Shown here in pieces: positions 33,897 to 42,702 of a stretch of DNA of 64,000 nucleotides. The position numbers and the translations under genes are program-made. The stretch is from positions 107,075 through 171,074 of the forward strand of contig JAUIAS010000003.1 of the NCBI GenBank assembly GCA_030425395.1, given 5' to 3'. Position 1 is the first letter of the stretch; the number at the start of each line of letters is the position of its first letter. This stretch comes from Alphaproteobacteria bacterium. Its GTDB lineage: Bacteria; Pseudomonadota; Alphaproteobacteria; Rhodobacterales; Rhodobacteraceae. The notes under the pieces are model-generated. The model had not been told where the DNA came from, did no database searches, and saw nothing but the letters and a program-made list of their open reading frames with translations.

Positions 33897-36302
33897 ATGC
33901 CTGAGCAGATCAATCCTTCTTACCCGGTGCTGCCTTTGCGCGACATCGTGGTGTTTCCGCACATGATCGTGCCGCTTTTTGTAGGGCGCGACAAATCGGT
34001 GCGGGCGTTGGAGGAGGTCATGGCCAACGATCAGCAGATCCTGCTGTCCAGCCAGATCGACCCCAGCGATGACGATCCGACATCCGACGGCATCTACAAG
34101 ACCGGGGTTCTGGCCAATGTCTTGCAGTTGCTCAAGCTGCCCGACGGCACCGTCAAGGTTCTGGTCGAGGGTCAGAGCCGGGTCAAGATCACCGGCTTCG
34201 TGGAAAACGATTCCTTTTTCGAAGCGCAGGTCAGCCCGCTGAGCGAAATGCCCGGCGACGCGGCGACGACGCAGGCCCTTGTTCGCACGGTGTCGGACGA
34301 GTTTGAACGCTATGCCAAGGTGCGCAAGAACATTCCCGAAGAAGCCCTGACCGCGGTCGGTTCTTCGGACGAACCGGCCAAGCTGGCCGATCTGGTGGCT
34401 GGTCATCTGGGAATCGAGGTCGATCAAAAACAGGATCTTCTGGAAACGCTGAGCGTGAGCGAGCGCCTTGAAAAGGTCTATGGTCTGATGCAGGGAGAAC
34501 TGAGCGTTCTTCAGGTCGAGAAAAAGATCAAGACGCGGGTCAAGAGCCAGATGGAGAAGACCCAGCGCGAATATTACCTCAATGAACAGATGAAGGCGAT
34601 CCAGAAGGAACTGGGTGACGGCGAGGATGGTGCCGGTGAGGTGGCCGAGCTGGAAGAGCGGATTGCCAAGACCAAGCTTTCCAAGGAAGCCCGCGACAAG
34701 GCCGAAGCCGAGCTCAAGAAGCTCAAGAACATGAGCCCAATGAGCGCCGAGGCGACCGTGGTGCGCAATTACCTTGACTGGATGCTGTCGATCCCGTGGG
34801 GGGTGAAGTCGCGCGTCAAGAAGAACCTGCTTAAGGCCGAGGAAATCCTCGATGCCGATCACTATGGTCTGGAGAAGGTCAAGGAACGTATCGTCGAATA
34901 TCTTGCGGTTCAGCAGCGTTCCAAGAAACTCAAGGGGCCGATCATGTGCCTTGTCGGGCCTCCGGGCGTGGGCAAGACGTCGCTGGGCAAATCCGTGGCC
35001 CGTGCGACTGGCCGTGAATTCATCCGCATCAGTTTGGGCGGCGTGCGCGACGAATCCGAAATTCGCGGCCACCGCCGGACGTATATCGGCTCCATGCCGG
35101 GCAAGATCATCCAGGCGTTGAAAAAGGCCAAGACGACGAACCCGCTGATCCTGCTCGATGAGATCGACAAGATGGGGCAGGATTTCCGGGGCGATCCGGC
35201 GTCTGCAATGCTCGAGGTGCTGGACCCCGAACAGAACAACACGTTTGTGGATCATTATCTCGAGGTCGAATATGACCTGTCCAACGTGATGTTCCTGACG
35301 ACCTCGAACAGCTATAATATGCCCGGACCGTTGCTTGACCGGATGGAGATCATTCCTCTGGCCGGTTACACCGAGGATGAAAAGCTGCAAATCGCGCGGC
35401 AGCACCTGACCCGCAAGCAGATCAAGAACCACGGGCTGAAAAAGGCCGAGTTTTCGATCAGTGACGATGCCATCCTGTCGATCATCCGCCACTATACCCG
35501 CGAGGCGGGGGTGCGGAACCTTGAACGCGAAATCGCCAAGGTGTCGCGCAAGGCATTGACCCGGATCGTGCGCAAGGAAGCGGAAAGCGTGGACGTTACT
35601 CCGGACAATCTGGATGACTTTCTGGGCGTGCCCAAATTCCGTTTTGGTCTGGCCGAGAAAGAGGATCAGGTCGGCGTGGTGACCGGACTGGCCTATACCA
35701 GCGTGGGCGGCGAATTGCTGTCAATCGAGGCACTGCGCCTGCCGGGCAAGGGCCGGATGAAAACCACGGGCAAGCTGGGCGATGTGATGAAGGAATCCAT
35801 TGACGCAGCCTCGTCGTATGTCCGCTCGATCAGTCCCAAGATCGGTGTGCAGCCCCCCAAGTTCGAAAAGTGGGATATCCACGTGCACGTACCCGAAGGA
35901 GCCACCCCCAAGGATGGCCCGTCAGCGGGTCTTGCCATGGTGACTTCGATCGTTTCCGTGCTTACGGGCATTCCGGTGCGCAAGGATATCGCCATGACCG
36001 GCGAGGTGACACTGCGCGGCAATGCCCTTGCGATTGGTGGTCTCAAGGAGAAACTTCTGGCCGCACTGCGCGGTGGGATCAAGACGGTTCTGATCCCGCA
36101 GGAGAACGAAAAGGATCTGCCCGAGATCCCCGACAATGTGAAAGAGGGGCTTGAAATCATTCCCGTCAGCCATGTTTCGGAGGTTCTCAAACATGCGCTG
36201 GTCGGCGTGCCAGAGCCCATCGAATGGGATGAAGCCGCCGAGGAAGCCGCCGCCGCGGCTGCCCGCAAGGTTGAGCAGGCGCGCACCCCAACGGCGCATT
36301 GA
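33897..36302 (+). CDS. lon: ATP-dependent protease Lon
   Basis: Cytosolic AAA+ serine protease degrading misfolded and regulatory proteins, 801 residues, normal family length. Domains in order: N-terminal substrate domain (YPVLPLRDIVVFPHMIVPLF), coiled linker around residues 190-290, AAA+ module with Walker A GPPGVGKTSLGKS and Walker B LILLDEIDKM, and the protease domain with the Ser-Lys dyad in PKDGPSAG (Ser676) and IGGLKEKLLA. The ATG at 33897 matches the conserved start MPEQINPSYPVLPL; the frame is open far upstream but that part is not coding. A long antisense frame inside it is a shadow. Confidence 0.96.
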   Translation: MPEQINPSYPVLPLRDIVVFPHMIVPLFVGRDKSVRALEEVMANDQQILLSSQIDPSDDDPTSDGIYKTGVLANVLQLLKLPDGTVKVLVEGQSRVKITGFVENDSFFEAQVSPLSEMPGDAATTQALVRTVSDEFERYAKVRKNIPEEALTAVGSSDEPAKLADLVAGHLGIEVDQKQDLLETLSVSERLEKVYGLMQGELSVLQVEKKIKTRVKSQMEKTQREYYLNEQMKAIQKELGDGEDGAGEVAELEERIAKTKLSKEARDKAEAELKKLKNMSPMSAEATVVRNYLDWMLSIPWGVKSRVKKNLLKAEEILDADHYGLEKVKERIVEYLAVQQRSKKLKGPIMCLVGPPGVGKTSLGKSVARATGREFIRISLGGVRDESEIRGHRRTYIGSMPGKIIQALKKAKTTNPLILLDEIDKMGQDFRGDPASAMLEVLDPEQNNTFVDHYLEVEYDLSNVMFLTTSNSYNMPGPLLDRMEIIPLAGYTEDEKLQIARQHLTRKQIKNHGLKKAEFSISDDAILSIIRHYTREAGVRNLEREIAKVSRKALTRIVRKEAESVDVTPDNLDDFLGVPKFRFGLAEKEDQVGVVTGLAYTSVGGELLSIEALRLPGKGRMKTTGKLGDVMKESIDAASSYVRSISPKIGVQPPKFEKWDIHVHVPEGATPKDGPSAGLAMVTSIVSVLTGIPVRKDIAMTGEVTLRGNALAIGGLKEKLLAALRGGIKTVLIPQENEKDLPEIPDNVKEGLEIIPVSHVSEVLKHALVGVPEPIEWDEAAEEAAAAAARKVEQARTPTAH

Positions 36303-36336
36303 TCCCGCTCTGATCGGATGCATCAAAAAGCACCAC

Positions 36337-36369
36337 AAAGGCCGCGCGATATCCCTCGTGCGGCCTTTT
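36337..36369 (+). terminator. Rho-independent terminator after lon
   Basis: Stem AAAGGCCGC / GCGGCCTTT with a 14-base loop, ending in a short T-run (TTTT), 35 bases after the lon stop. Confidence 0.8.
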
Positions 36370-36451
36370 GCATTTGGCTTTCGCAGGGAATTTCTGGCAG
36401 TTTGTGTCCTTATAGGCTACAATCGGATCGGCAGGAAAATTGAGGAACAGC

Positions 36452-36859
36452 ATGACAACGCAGCGCAAGACCGCAACAGCGGCACGAGCAACCACAACGA
36501 GAAAAGCAACAAAGCCCGCCGCAAAGACCAAAGCGCAGCCCGCGCCGACGCTTGTTACCGTGTCCGAACCGGTGATTTCAGCACCTGAATTGAAGAAGCG
36601 CGATCTGATCAACCTTGTGGTGGAACGCGCGGGGATCAAGAAGAAGGACGCAAAGCCAGCGATTGAGGCCGCGCTCGCGGTTCTGGGCGAGGCTCTCGCG
36701 GAGGGGCGTGAACTGAACATGCGTCCGCTTGGCAAGGTCAAAGTCACCCGGATGGAGAAGAAATCCAACGGTCAATTGATCGTGTGCCGCGTGCGGCAGC
36801 CCTTTGAAACACAAGACGCAGATGATGAAAAAGAGGCTCTTGCAGACGATCAAGACTGA
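36452..36859 (+). CDS. HU-family DNA-binding protein with basic N-terminal tail
   Basis: 135 residues: a low-complexity Lys/Thr/Ala tail of about 40 residues (TQRKTATAARATTTRKATKP) followed by an HU/IHF-type domain (ELKKRDLINLVVERAGIKKK, IEAALAVLGEALAEGRELNM, LGKVKVTRME) and an acidic C-terminus. HU proteins are usually about 90 residues, so the tail is an addition that could bind DNA non-specifically like histone H1 tails. The ATG at 36452 follows GAGGAAC; an earlier TTG in frame has no ribosome binding site. The exact HU class is uncertain because the arm region differs from classical HU. Confidence 0.82.
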   Translation: MTTQRKTATAARATTTRKATKPAAKTKAQPAPTLVTVSEPVISAPELKKRDLINLVVERAGIKKKDAKPAIEAALAVLGEALAEGRELNMRPLGKVKVTRMEKKSNGQLIVCRVRQPFETQDADDEKEALADDQD

Positions 36860-36878
36860 GGGTAATACCCCCGCCAAC

Positions 36879-36953
36879 GGGTGATTAGCTCAGTGGTAGA
36901 GCGCTTCGTTCACATCGAAGATGTCAGGAGTTCAAATCTCTTATCACCCACCA
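36879..36953 (+). tRNA. tRNA-Val (anticodon CAC)
   Basis: A 75-base cloverleaf: acceptor GGGTGAT paired with ATCACCC, D-arm GCTC..GAGC, anticodon stem CTTCG/CGAAG around the loop TTCACAT (anticodon CAC, reads GTG), T-arm with TTCAAAT and an encoded CCA end. The T-loop TTCAAAT differs slightly from the usual TTCGAAT/TTCGAGT. Followed by a strong terminator. Confidence 0.95.
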
Positions 36954-36959
36954 TTTTTC

Positions 36960-36992
36960 AGGGCGCGCCGCAGATTGCGGAGCGCCCTTTTT
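36960..36992 (+). terminator. Terminator after tRNA-Val(CAC)
   Basis: Inverted repeat GGGCGC / GCGCCC with a smaller inner stem (CCGC / GCGG), followed by five T residues. Confidence 0.85.
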
Positions 36993-37211
36993 GCATCCCC
37001 ATGCCCGGTTTTGCCTATGGCGATCGCCGCAGAATGTCTGACTGAACACCGGTAAGCCACCGGAAAGGTCACATCCATCAACGCATCCCTGTGCTTGGGA
37101 GCGTGTCATTTTCAGCACCGTCAAAACAGCCGGTGCGAAAACCGGGTTTTGTTGCTTGTTGTTAGACTCTTGATTTGCGACCAAAGCCGCAAAATCATGT
37201 AAGGAAGCACG

Positions 37212-38432
37212 ATGCGCTTGTTAACAATCAGTACACTCACTGCCGCCTTGTGCAGCGTCGGTATCGCGGCGCAGGCTGCTTCCGCTCGGACCTGTGACGG
37301 GACTTCGCTCAGCCAGACGTTTCGCTCCAAGGGCGACGTAATGGATCTTCGCGACCGATACGGCCCCGGCGCGGTATTCACCATTTCGGTTGAAAACCCC
37401 GGAACATTTTCGAGCTTGTCCATTACGGGGGTCTGTTCGTCAGCAGCAGAGTGTAACGGCAAGCAGGTTTCGTTTACCAACGCAATTGACCGCTACATCG
37501 TCTCCGGAATTGGCGACGGTCTCAATTCGCGTGTGACTGCGACCTGTTCCACCGGTCCCAACCAGGCCGAGCTTGATGCCGAACGCGATGCGATTGTTGC
37601 TGTCGGTGGTGCTTCGGGGAACCATATCGGTGCCGCGCTTGGTAACGCCATGGGTGCCCGTAAATCAGGCAGTGCGCCGGTTCTGTCCACCAGCGGTGTG
37701 TTTCTGACCACCCTGTCCACCCAAGGGGTGGCGTCGGCGCTGGGACAACCCACCGGCGCGCTTTGGATGGCGCTTCAGGGCACGCAATTCGGGGGAACAC
37801 TTGACGGAAGCGGCGGCGAGTTCAGCATCGGTGGCGATGTTGCGATCACTGAGAACGCCTTCCTCGGTGCGGTCCTGTCCTATGGCACCTATGATGTGAC
37901 CTCTGGCGGTATCAACTACGAGACGAACTCTCTCAGCTTTGGCCCATATCTGTCGGCGCAGATCGGGAGCCGTTATTCCATTGATGCCTATGCGGTATTG
38001 GCCAACCCCAATTATACAGCGGCTGGCACCAGCTACACCAGCCGGCGCACCTCGGCCGGGCTGAAAGCATCGGCAGAGTATGATCTCTGGGGCTTTGCAA
38101 CCACGTCTCATCTGGGTGTGCGCGGTTTCCGGGAAATCCTGCCCGCGGCAGCCGTTGGCGGTGCGCGCGAAATCACGTCAACGACCGCGTCTTTGGGAAT
38201 GCGCGTGGATTTTGCCCCCGGTGCCATGGCGCGGCCATATGCGTCGCTGGCGGTGGAATCGACCAGCTTCAAGGATGGCGCAATCCGCACCGACAGCGTC
38301 TCGCCGCGCGTGGGCTTTGGTGTTGATTTGAACGGCAAACTGGGCGCGTTCAGCCTGAACGTTGATGCAGGCGAAGTGTTCGACAACGCCGATGCGGTGA
38401 CGTTCGGCTTTTCTTGGAAACTGGATATCTGA
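37212..38432 (+). CDS. Outer-membrane beta-barrel protein, autotransporter-barrel-like
   Basis: 406 residues with a signal peptide (MRLLTISTLTAALCSVGIAA, cleavage near QAA-SART). The N-terminal ~130 residues contain four cysteines (RTCDG, TGVCSS, AECNG, ATCST) that may pair in the periplasm or outside. From about residue 190 the sequence alternates polar and hydrophobic residues in strands (GGEFSIGGDVAITENAFLGA, LSYGTYDVTSGGINYETNSL) and closes with FGFSWKLDI, in keeping with a C-terminal barrel of the autotransporter-barrel type. A cleavable passenger is not evident. No substrate can be assigned. Expressed alone; a terminator follows. Confidence 0.75.
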   Translation: MRLLTISTLTAALCSVGIAAQAASARTCDGTSLSQTFRSKGDVMDLRDRYGPGAVFTISVENPGTFSSLSITGVCSSAAECNGKQVSFTNAIDRYIVSGIGDGLNSRVTATCSTGPNQAELDAERDAIVAVGGASGNHIGAALGNAMGARKSGSAPVLSTSGVFLTTLSTQGVASALGQPTGALWMALQGTQFGGTLDGSGGEFSIGGDVAITENAFLGAVLSYGTYDVTSGGINYETNSLSFGPYLSAQIGSRYSIDAYAVLANPNYTAAGTSYTSRRTSAGLKASAEYDLWGFATTSHLGVRGFREILPAAAVGGAREITSTTASLGMRVDFAPGAMARPYASLAVESTSFKDGAIRTDSVSPRVGFGVDLNGKLGAFSLNVDAGEVFDNADAVTFGFSWKLDI

Positions 38433-38459
38433 TCCAACGGATCGTGATGCGAAATTCAG

Positions 38460-38488
38460 ACGGTGCGGCTTGGCGGCCGCGCCGTTTT
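38460..38488 (+). terminator. Terminator after the outer-membrane protein gene
   Basis: Stem ACGGTGCGG / CCGCGCCGT (one G-T pair) with an 8-base loop and TTTT, 27 bases after the stop. Confidence 0.8.
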
Positions 38489-38577
38489 GCGTTTCACTGC
38501 GCGGGAAACGCAGCACAAGCCTTGGGGGCTGACATTCTGATTTCCAGTGTGGAACAAGGTCAACGGACGGCGCGGGC

Positions 38578-39006
38578 ATGACCGCGTTGGCAAGTCTTTT
38601 TGCGGTGTCCTTTCTGGCTGCCACGATCCTTCCGGCGCAGTCGGAGGCGCTGTTGGTTTATCTTCTGGCCGAAGGTGAGGTCGCTCTTGCCCTCGCGCTG
38701 ATCGCAGCCACGCTTGGCAACGTGTTGGGGTCGGTGGTCAACTGGGTGCTCGGGCGGTGGGCCGGGCGGCTTCGTGATCGCGCGTGGTTTCCGGTTTCCG
38801 CGTCCGCACTCGCCCGTGCCGAGGACCGCTATCGCCGGTGGGGCAGGCTGAGCCTGCTTCTCAGCTGGGTGCCGGTGATCGGCGATCCCTTGACCGTCGT
38901 TGCAGGGTTCCTGCGCGAGCCCTTGGCCAGTTTCGTGATTATCGTGACCCTGGCCAAGGGTGGGCGTTACCTCGTTGTGGCGGGAGTGGCGCTTGCGTGG
39001 GTCTGA
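38578..39006 (+). CDS. YqaA-like (SNARE-associated/VTT) membrane protein
   Basis: 142 residues, inner membrane, of the small YqaA branch of the DedA/VTT superfamily. Seen: ILPAQSEALLVYLLAEGE in the first helix region, LGNVLGSVVNWVLGRWAGRL, and RWGRLSLLLSWVPVIGDPLT with the conserved Trp-x-Pro-x-x-Gly-Asp-Pro. Four hydrophobic segments are visible. Proposed roles of the superfamily in lipid scrambling or transport are known for DedA/TMEM41 members, but not shown for YqaA. It is convergent with the DUF1772 gene, with five bases between the stops. Confidence 0.85.
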   Translation: MTALASLFAVSFLAATILPAQSEALLVYLLAEGEVALALALIAATLGNVLGSVVNWVLGRWAGRLRDRAWFPVSASALARAEDRYRRWGRLSLLLSWVPVIGDPLTVVAGFLREPLASFVIIVTLAKGGRYLVVAGVALAWV

Positions 39007-39011
39007 GGGGG

Positions 39012-39488
39012 CTACCGCGTTGCCAGCCCCCAGACCATCGCAACCGCCGCCCCTGCGCAAGCCAGCGTGCGCAGAGAGTTCCACGCCGTCCAGCGCGGCA
39101 GATAGACATCCCGCCAATATCCTTCGGCTTGCGCGGCGGGCAAGCGGTCGAGCGCGGTGTTCATCGGCACGTTGAACGCGGCCGTGGTGGCAAAGCAAAA
39201 CACGACGTAGACCACACCCGCCACGACAAAGGGCCATCCCTCGGACCCCTGCGTGATCCAGGCATAAATCGCGATTGCCAGGGATACCGGCACCATTCCC
39301 ATGAAAATCATCATGAAAACAGCGCGATACACGGCGCGGTTGATCTGCTGCATGGCGGCGATGCCGCCTGCGCCGGGGGTGTCCCCCAGCGCCCGCATCA
39401 CAAAGTCCGAAAAGGCGAGAAAAATGCCCCCCAGCAACCCGTAAGCCAAGGCTGCGGCGTGACAGGTCAGAGTGAACCACAACGCCAT
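39012..39488 (-). CDS. DUF1772 / anthrone-oxygenase-like membrane protein
   Basis: 158 residues with four hydrophobic helices (about 5-28, 50-74, 83-103, 136-155). Seen: FSDFVMRALGDTPGAGGIAA and MQQINRAVYRAVFM, then AFNVPMNTALDRLPA and YWRDVYLPRWTAWNSLRTL, the pattern of the DUF1772 family related to fungal anthrone oxygenases. The start at 39488 overlaps the end of the NmrA-like gene region by a single base gap, so the two are probably co-transcribed. The pairing with an NAD(P)H-binding NmrA-like protein is common; enzyme activity is unproven. Confidence 0.8.
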   Translation of the reverse strand: MALWFTLTCHAAALAYGLLGGIFLAFSDFVMRALGDTPGAGGIAAMQQINRAVYRAVFMMIFMGMVPVSLAIAIYAWITQGSEGWPFVVAGVVYVVFCFATTAAFNVPMNTALDRLPAAQAEGYWRDVYLPRWTAWNSLRTLACAGAAVAMVWGLATR

Positions 39489-39489
39489 G

Positions 39490-40323
39490 TTATGCGGCCT
39501 CTTGCCAGGCACCGCTGGCCGCTGCCCGTGCGCAAACCTGCGCAAAGCTGCGCGGCGGGCGGCCCAATGCGCGCTGAACACCGTCGCCCAGCCACGCATT
39601 GCGCCCGTCCAGCGCCTCTTCGCAGACATGGGTAAACACATCCGCGACAAAGCTGCCCGCGATGGCGGTCATGGCGGTGCGGAAGTCCTCAAGCGTGATC
39701 GGGGTATAGGTCACGGTTCGGCCCGTTGCCTGCGACAGGATCGCGGCGGCTTTGTCGAAATCCAGCATCTCCGGGCCGGTGATTTCATAAAGCTGGCCAC
39801 CGTGGTGAGGCTCGGTCAGGGCTGCGATGGCCACCTCGGCGATATCGTCCACGTCGATCATCGGTTCCTCAACGCGTCCGGCGGGCAGGGCGATTGAACC
39901 CGCAATGACCGGATCGCGCAAATAGCCTTCGGTAAAATTCTGCATGAACCACGCACAGCGCAGCAAGGTGAAATCCACGCCACTGTCGCGGATGATCTGT
40001 TCGCAGGCCTCGGCGTGGGTTTCACCGCGTCCCGACAACAGGACAAGACGCCCCACGCCCATCTGCCGGGCCAGCGCCGACAGCGCGGCGATCCGGTCTG
40101 AAGCACCCGGAAAAGCGAGATCGGGGAAATACGAAACATAGGCTGCGCTCACGCCATCAAGGGAAGCGGCCCACGTTGTGTCGTCATCCCAATCGAACGG
40201 GATCGGGGCGTTGCGGCTGCCGTCGCGCACGGGGTGGCCTGCCGCGCGCAATCCTGCAGCGATGCGGCTGCCGGTCTTGCCAGTAGATCCGATAACAAGA
40301 ATGGGTCGGGTTGGTTGGGTCAT
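39490..40323 (-). CDS. NmrA-like NAD(P)-binding atypical SDR
   Basis: 277 residues of the atypical short-chain dehydrogenase class (NmrA/QOR2-like). Seen: the N-terminal nucleotide-binding motif ILVIGSTGKTGSRIAAGLRA at residues 8-27, LVLLSGRGETHAEACEQII with no classical YxxxK tetrad, and LLRCAWFMQNFTEG, typical of the quinone-oxidoreductase-like branch. It may act as a redox sensor or a quinone or aldehyde reductase. First gene of a two-gene unit with the DUF1772 gene. Its upstream region carries two direct repeats likely bound by the AraC-type regulator. Confidence 0.85.
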   Translation of the reverse strand: MTQPTRPILVIGSTGKTGSRIAAGLRAAGHPVRDGSRNAPIPFDWDDDTTWAASLDGVSAAYVSYFPDLAFPGASDRIAALSALARQMGVGRLVLLSGRGETHAEACEQIIRDSGVDFTLLRCAWFMQNFTEGYLRDPVIAGSIALPAGRVEEPMIDVDDIAEVAIAALTEPHHGGQLYEITGPEMLDFDKAAAILSQATGRTVTYTPITLEDFRTAMTAIAGSFVADVFTHVCEEALDGRNAWLGDGVQRALGRPPRSFAQVCARAAASGAWQEAA

Positions 40324-40385
40324 TGTGATGCTCCATCATCTGGGTTGGTGATGACGGGAAAATGCGCTTTGGGGCGCGCGCGGTC

Positions 40386-40423
40386 TTGACGGCGGCGGTC
40401 ACAGTATTGACGGATCCGGTCAA
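40386..40423 (-). promoter_or_regulatory. Tandem TGACCG-N4-CGTCAA sites upstream of the NmrA-like gene
   Basis: On the minus strand two copies of TGACCG-N4-CGTCAA stand 21 bases apart (two helical turns), between the AraC-type gene's stop and the NmrA-like start. Direct repeats at helical spacing suit an AraC-family activator. The regulator encoded just upstream is the obvious candidate. Confidence 0.6.
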
Positions 40424-41424
40424 CTGCGATGCTGGACCCGGTAGGCAGCGGGGGTCTTGCCCGTCCAGCCCTTGAAGGCGCGGGTGAACGCGCTTTGTTC
40501 GGAAAACCCGGTCAGAAAGGCAATCTCGGCCAGACCGTGGTCGCTCGTCAGCAACAAGCCCTCGGCCAGCCGCTGCCGCGCCCGGCGCAGGACATCCTGA
40601 TAGGTTTCGCCCTCGTCCGCCAGTCGGCGGCGCAGCGTGCGTTCGCCCATGCCCATTTCGCGGGCGATGTCAGTGGCGCGCGGCGCGCCGTCGCTCAGCC
40701 TGTCAGAAATGCGGCGCAGCAGCACCTCGCCAAATCCGCTGTCGGGGGCGCGCTGGGTGATCTGTGCATCCAATTGTTGAGACAGGTATTGCGATATGGC
40801 CGGATCGCCCAGACGGTTGGGGCGCGCAAGATCGGCATCCGAAAACAGGAACCCGTCATGGGCGCTGCCAAAGGTGACCTCGACGCCAAAATAGGCGGTA
40901 TGCGCCGTCACGTCCGCAGGGGCCTGATGCCTTAGAAATACGGCACGTGGCGCGACAGGGGTGGTGACGATCTGCGCGATGATAGACAGGATAGAGGCAA
41001 GAGTTGCCTCATTCGAAAGGCGCAATCCCAACCGCCGCTCTCCGTCCCTGTGCAGCAGGAAAAGCGCGCCATCGGCCACTGGCCGCAATTCGTACAGCGC
41101 CACGGATGTCAGCAATCTGCCATACCGTTCGGCGCGCAGGAACGACCCTCGCAAGGTTGGTGCGGTTTTCCACGCCAGCCCAAACGCACCGTAATCGTCG
41201 CAGCGCATACTGGCCCCCACACGCAGCGGAAACCCCGTCGCGTCGGGAATCCCATGCGCAATCCGTTCCAGCATCACATAGTAATCAGAGGCTGAGACCA
41301 TCCGATCCACATCCGGTGCGCCGTCCGGATCGAGATCAAGCGCGCGTAACAAATCCGTGGCCAGCGCCGGATCATCCAGCGCTGCCACCACCTTGCGTAT
41401 GAAAACCGAAGTTACCGAGCCCAT
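40420..41424 (-). CDS. AraC-family transcriptional regulator (Arabinose_bd + HTH_18)
   Basis: 334 residues: an N-terminal Arabinose_bd-type sensory domain (DLLRALDLDPDGAPDVDRMV start, GFPLRVGASMRCDDYGAFGL) and a C-terminal AraC HTH domain (PRATDIAREMGMGERTLRRR, then ALLLTS-like GLLLTSDHGLAEIAFLTGFS and FTRAFKGWTGKTPAAYR). This is the OruR/ArgR-like group of AraC regulators, which often respond to small metabolites. The NmrA-like/DUF1772 genes are directly downstream on the same strand and are the likely targets. The 3' end of the gene overlaps the first direct repeat. Confidence 0.9.
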   Translation of the reverse strand: MGSVTSVFIRKVVAALDDPALATDLLRALDLDPDGAPDVDRMVSASDYYVMLERIAHGIPDATGFPLRVGASMRCDDYGAFGLAWKTAPTLRGSFLRAERYGRLLTSVALYELRPVADGALFLLHRDGERRLGLRLSNEATLASILSIIAQIVTTPVAPRAVFLRHQAPADVTAHTAYFGVEVTFGSAHDGFLFSDADLARPNRLGDPAISQYLSQQLDAQITQRAPDSGFGEVLLRRISDRLSDGAPRATDIAREMGMGERTLRRRLADEGETYQDVLRRARQRLAEGLLLTSDHGLAEIAFLTGFSEQSAFTRAFKGWTGKTPAAYRVQHRS

Positions 41425-41433
41425 GCCGAAAGG

Positions 41434-42702
41434 CTACTCCGGTTTGGTCCAAGGCTTCAACGGTGTCAGTCTGCCAGCGGCCAGTGCGCTCAGCACGATC
41501 AATCCCGTCGCGGTGGCCAGCATCGCCGACAACCCGCCGGTCTGATAACTCAGCCCCGACAGGACCGTTCCCAACAATCTGCCGCCCGCGTTGGCCATGT
41601 AGTAAAACCCCACGTCCATCGTGACCTGCTCTGCGCGCGAAAAGGCGAGAATCAGATAGGAATGCAGCGCCGAATTGACGGCAAACACCGCGCCAAATGA
41701 AAGCAGTCCAACAATCAGGGCCGCCGTTAACCACCCCTGAGGCCCATCGGACAGGGTCGCCGCCAGCGTCAATGCCGCCGGAATGATCGCGAGCAACAGC
41801 GCCCATTTGCGCGCGTCCGCGATCAATGTTGCCTCGGGGCGTGATTTCGCGCGCAGGATACGCGGAGCGCTGGCCTGCACCGCGCCGTACAGGATGATCC
41901 AGCCAGCCATGAAGGCCCCAATCACAAAGAAGGCTGTGCGATCTCCCGTCGGCGTGCCGTCCGAAAGCACCGCGTGGAAATAGACCGGGATACCAACCAC
42001 AAACCAGACATCCCGCGCACCAAACAGGAATACCCGCGCCGCGGACAGCCAATTGACATTGGACGATCTGGAAAAGATCTCGGAGAACTTTGCCCCCTTG
42101 CTGCCCGCCGGCAACCCTGCGGGCATGGCCAGAGCCACGGCGCACAGAATAACCGCCAGCACTACCGCCATGCCCAGCGTGGCCGCTGTGAACCCGAACA
42201 CGCCCAACAGCGCCGCGCCCATCCCGAAGCCAACGCCCTTGACCGCGTTCTTTGAGCCTGTCAGCACGGCAACCCATCGAAACAGGCCACCTTGCGCGGT
42301 CGGAGCCAGAAGCTTGACCGCCGATTTCGCGGACATCTTGGCCAGATCCTTGGCCACGCCCGACGCGCCCTGAACCGCCATCACAAAGGTCACTGACGCC
42401 GCCACCGACCACGCGGGATCAAGAAAGGTCAAAGCGACCAGCGCGGCCACCTGAAGCCCCAGACCGGCATAAAGCGTTACCGTCAGCCCGAACCTTGCGG
42501 CGATCCAGCCCGCATTAAGGTTGGTGATCATGCCTGCGATTTCATAGAGCACAAACAGATAGGCAAGCTGCACGGGGCTGAACCCCAGCGTGTGGAAATG
42601 CAACAACACCAGCATGCGCAAAGCGCCATCGGTCAGCATGAATGCCCAATAGGCAGCCGTCACCACGATATAGGCGGCAAACCCGTCGGGACGTCGGGTC
42701 AC
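41434..42702 (-). CDS. arsJ: Organoarsenical efflux MFS permease
   Basis: Twelve-helix major facilitator protein of the ArsJ type, 422 residues. ArsJ exports 1-arseno-3-phosphoglycerate, which the partner GAPDH makes from arsenate and glyceraldehyde-3-phosphate; this role is established for ArsJ in Pseudomonas. Seen: [20 protein letters not shown] near the N-terminus, [20 protein letters not shown], and [20 protein letters not shown] near the C-terminus. The start is a GTG at 42702 overlapping the GAPDH stop (GTGA). Specificity is inferred from family and operon. Last gene of the ars operon. Confidence 0.9.
   Translation of the reverse strand: MTRRPDGFAAYIVVTAAYWAFMLTDGALRMLVLLHFHTLGFSPVQLAYLFVLYEIAGMITNLNAGWIAARFGLTVTLYAGLGLQVAALVALTFLDPAWSVAASVTFVMAVQGASGVAKDLAKMSAKSAVKLLAPTAQGGLFRWVAVLTGSKNAVKGVGFGMGAALLGVFGFTAATLGMAVVLAVILCAVALAMPAGLPAGSKGAKFSEIFSRSSNVNWLSAARVFLFGARDVWFVVGIPVYFHAVLSDGTPTGDRTAFFVIGAFMAGWIILYGAVQASAPRILRAKSRPEATLIADARKWALLLAIIPAALTLAATLSDGPQGWLTAALIVGLLSFGAVFAVNSALHSYLILAFSRAEQVTMDVGFYYMANAGGRLLGTVLSGLSYQTGGLSAMLATATGLIVLSALAAGRLTPLKPWTKPE

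Noticed and set aside
33828..35492. A 554-codon open frame antisense to lon
   Set aside because: It mirrors the GC-rich codon pattern of the well-conserved lon gene and has no recognisable domain.
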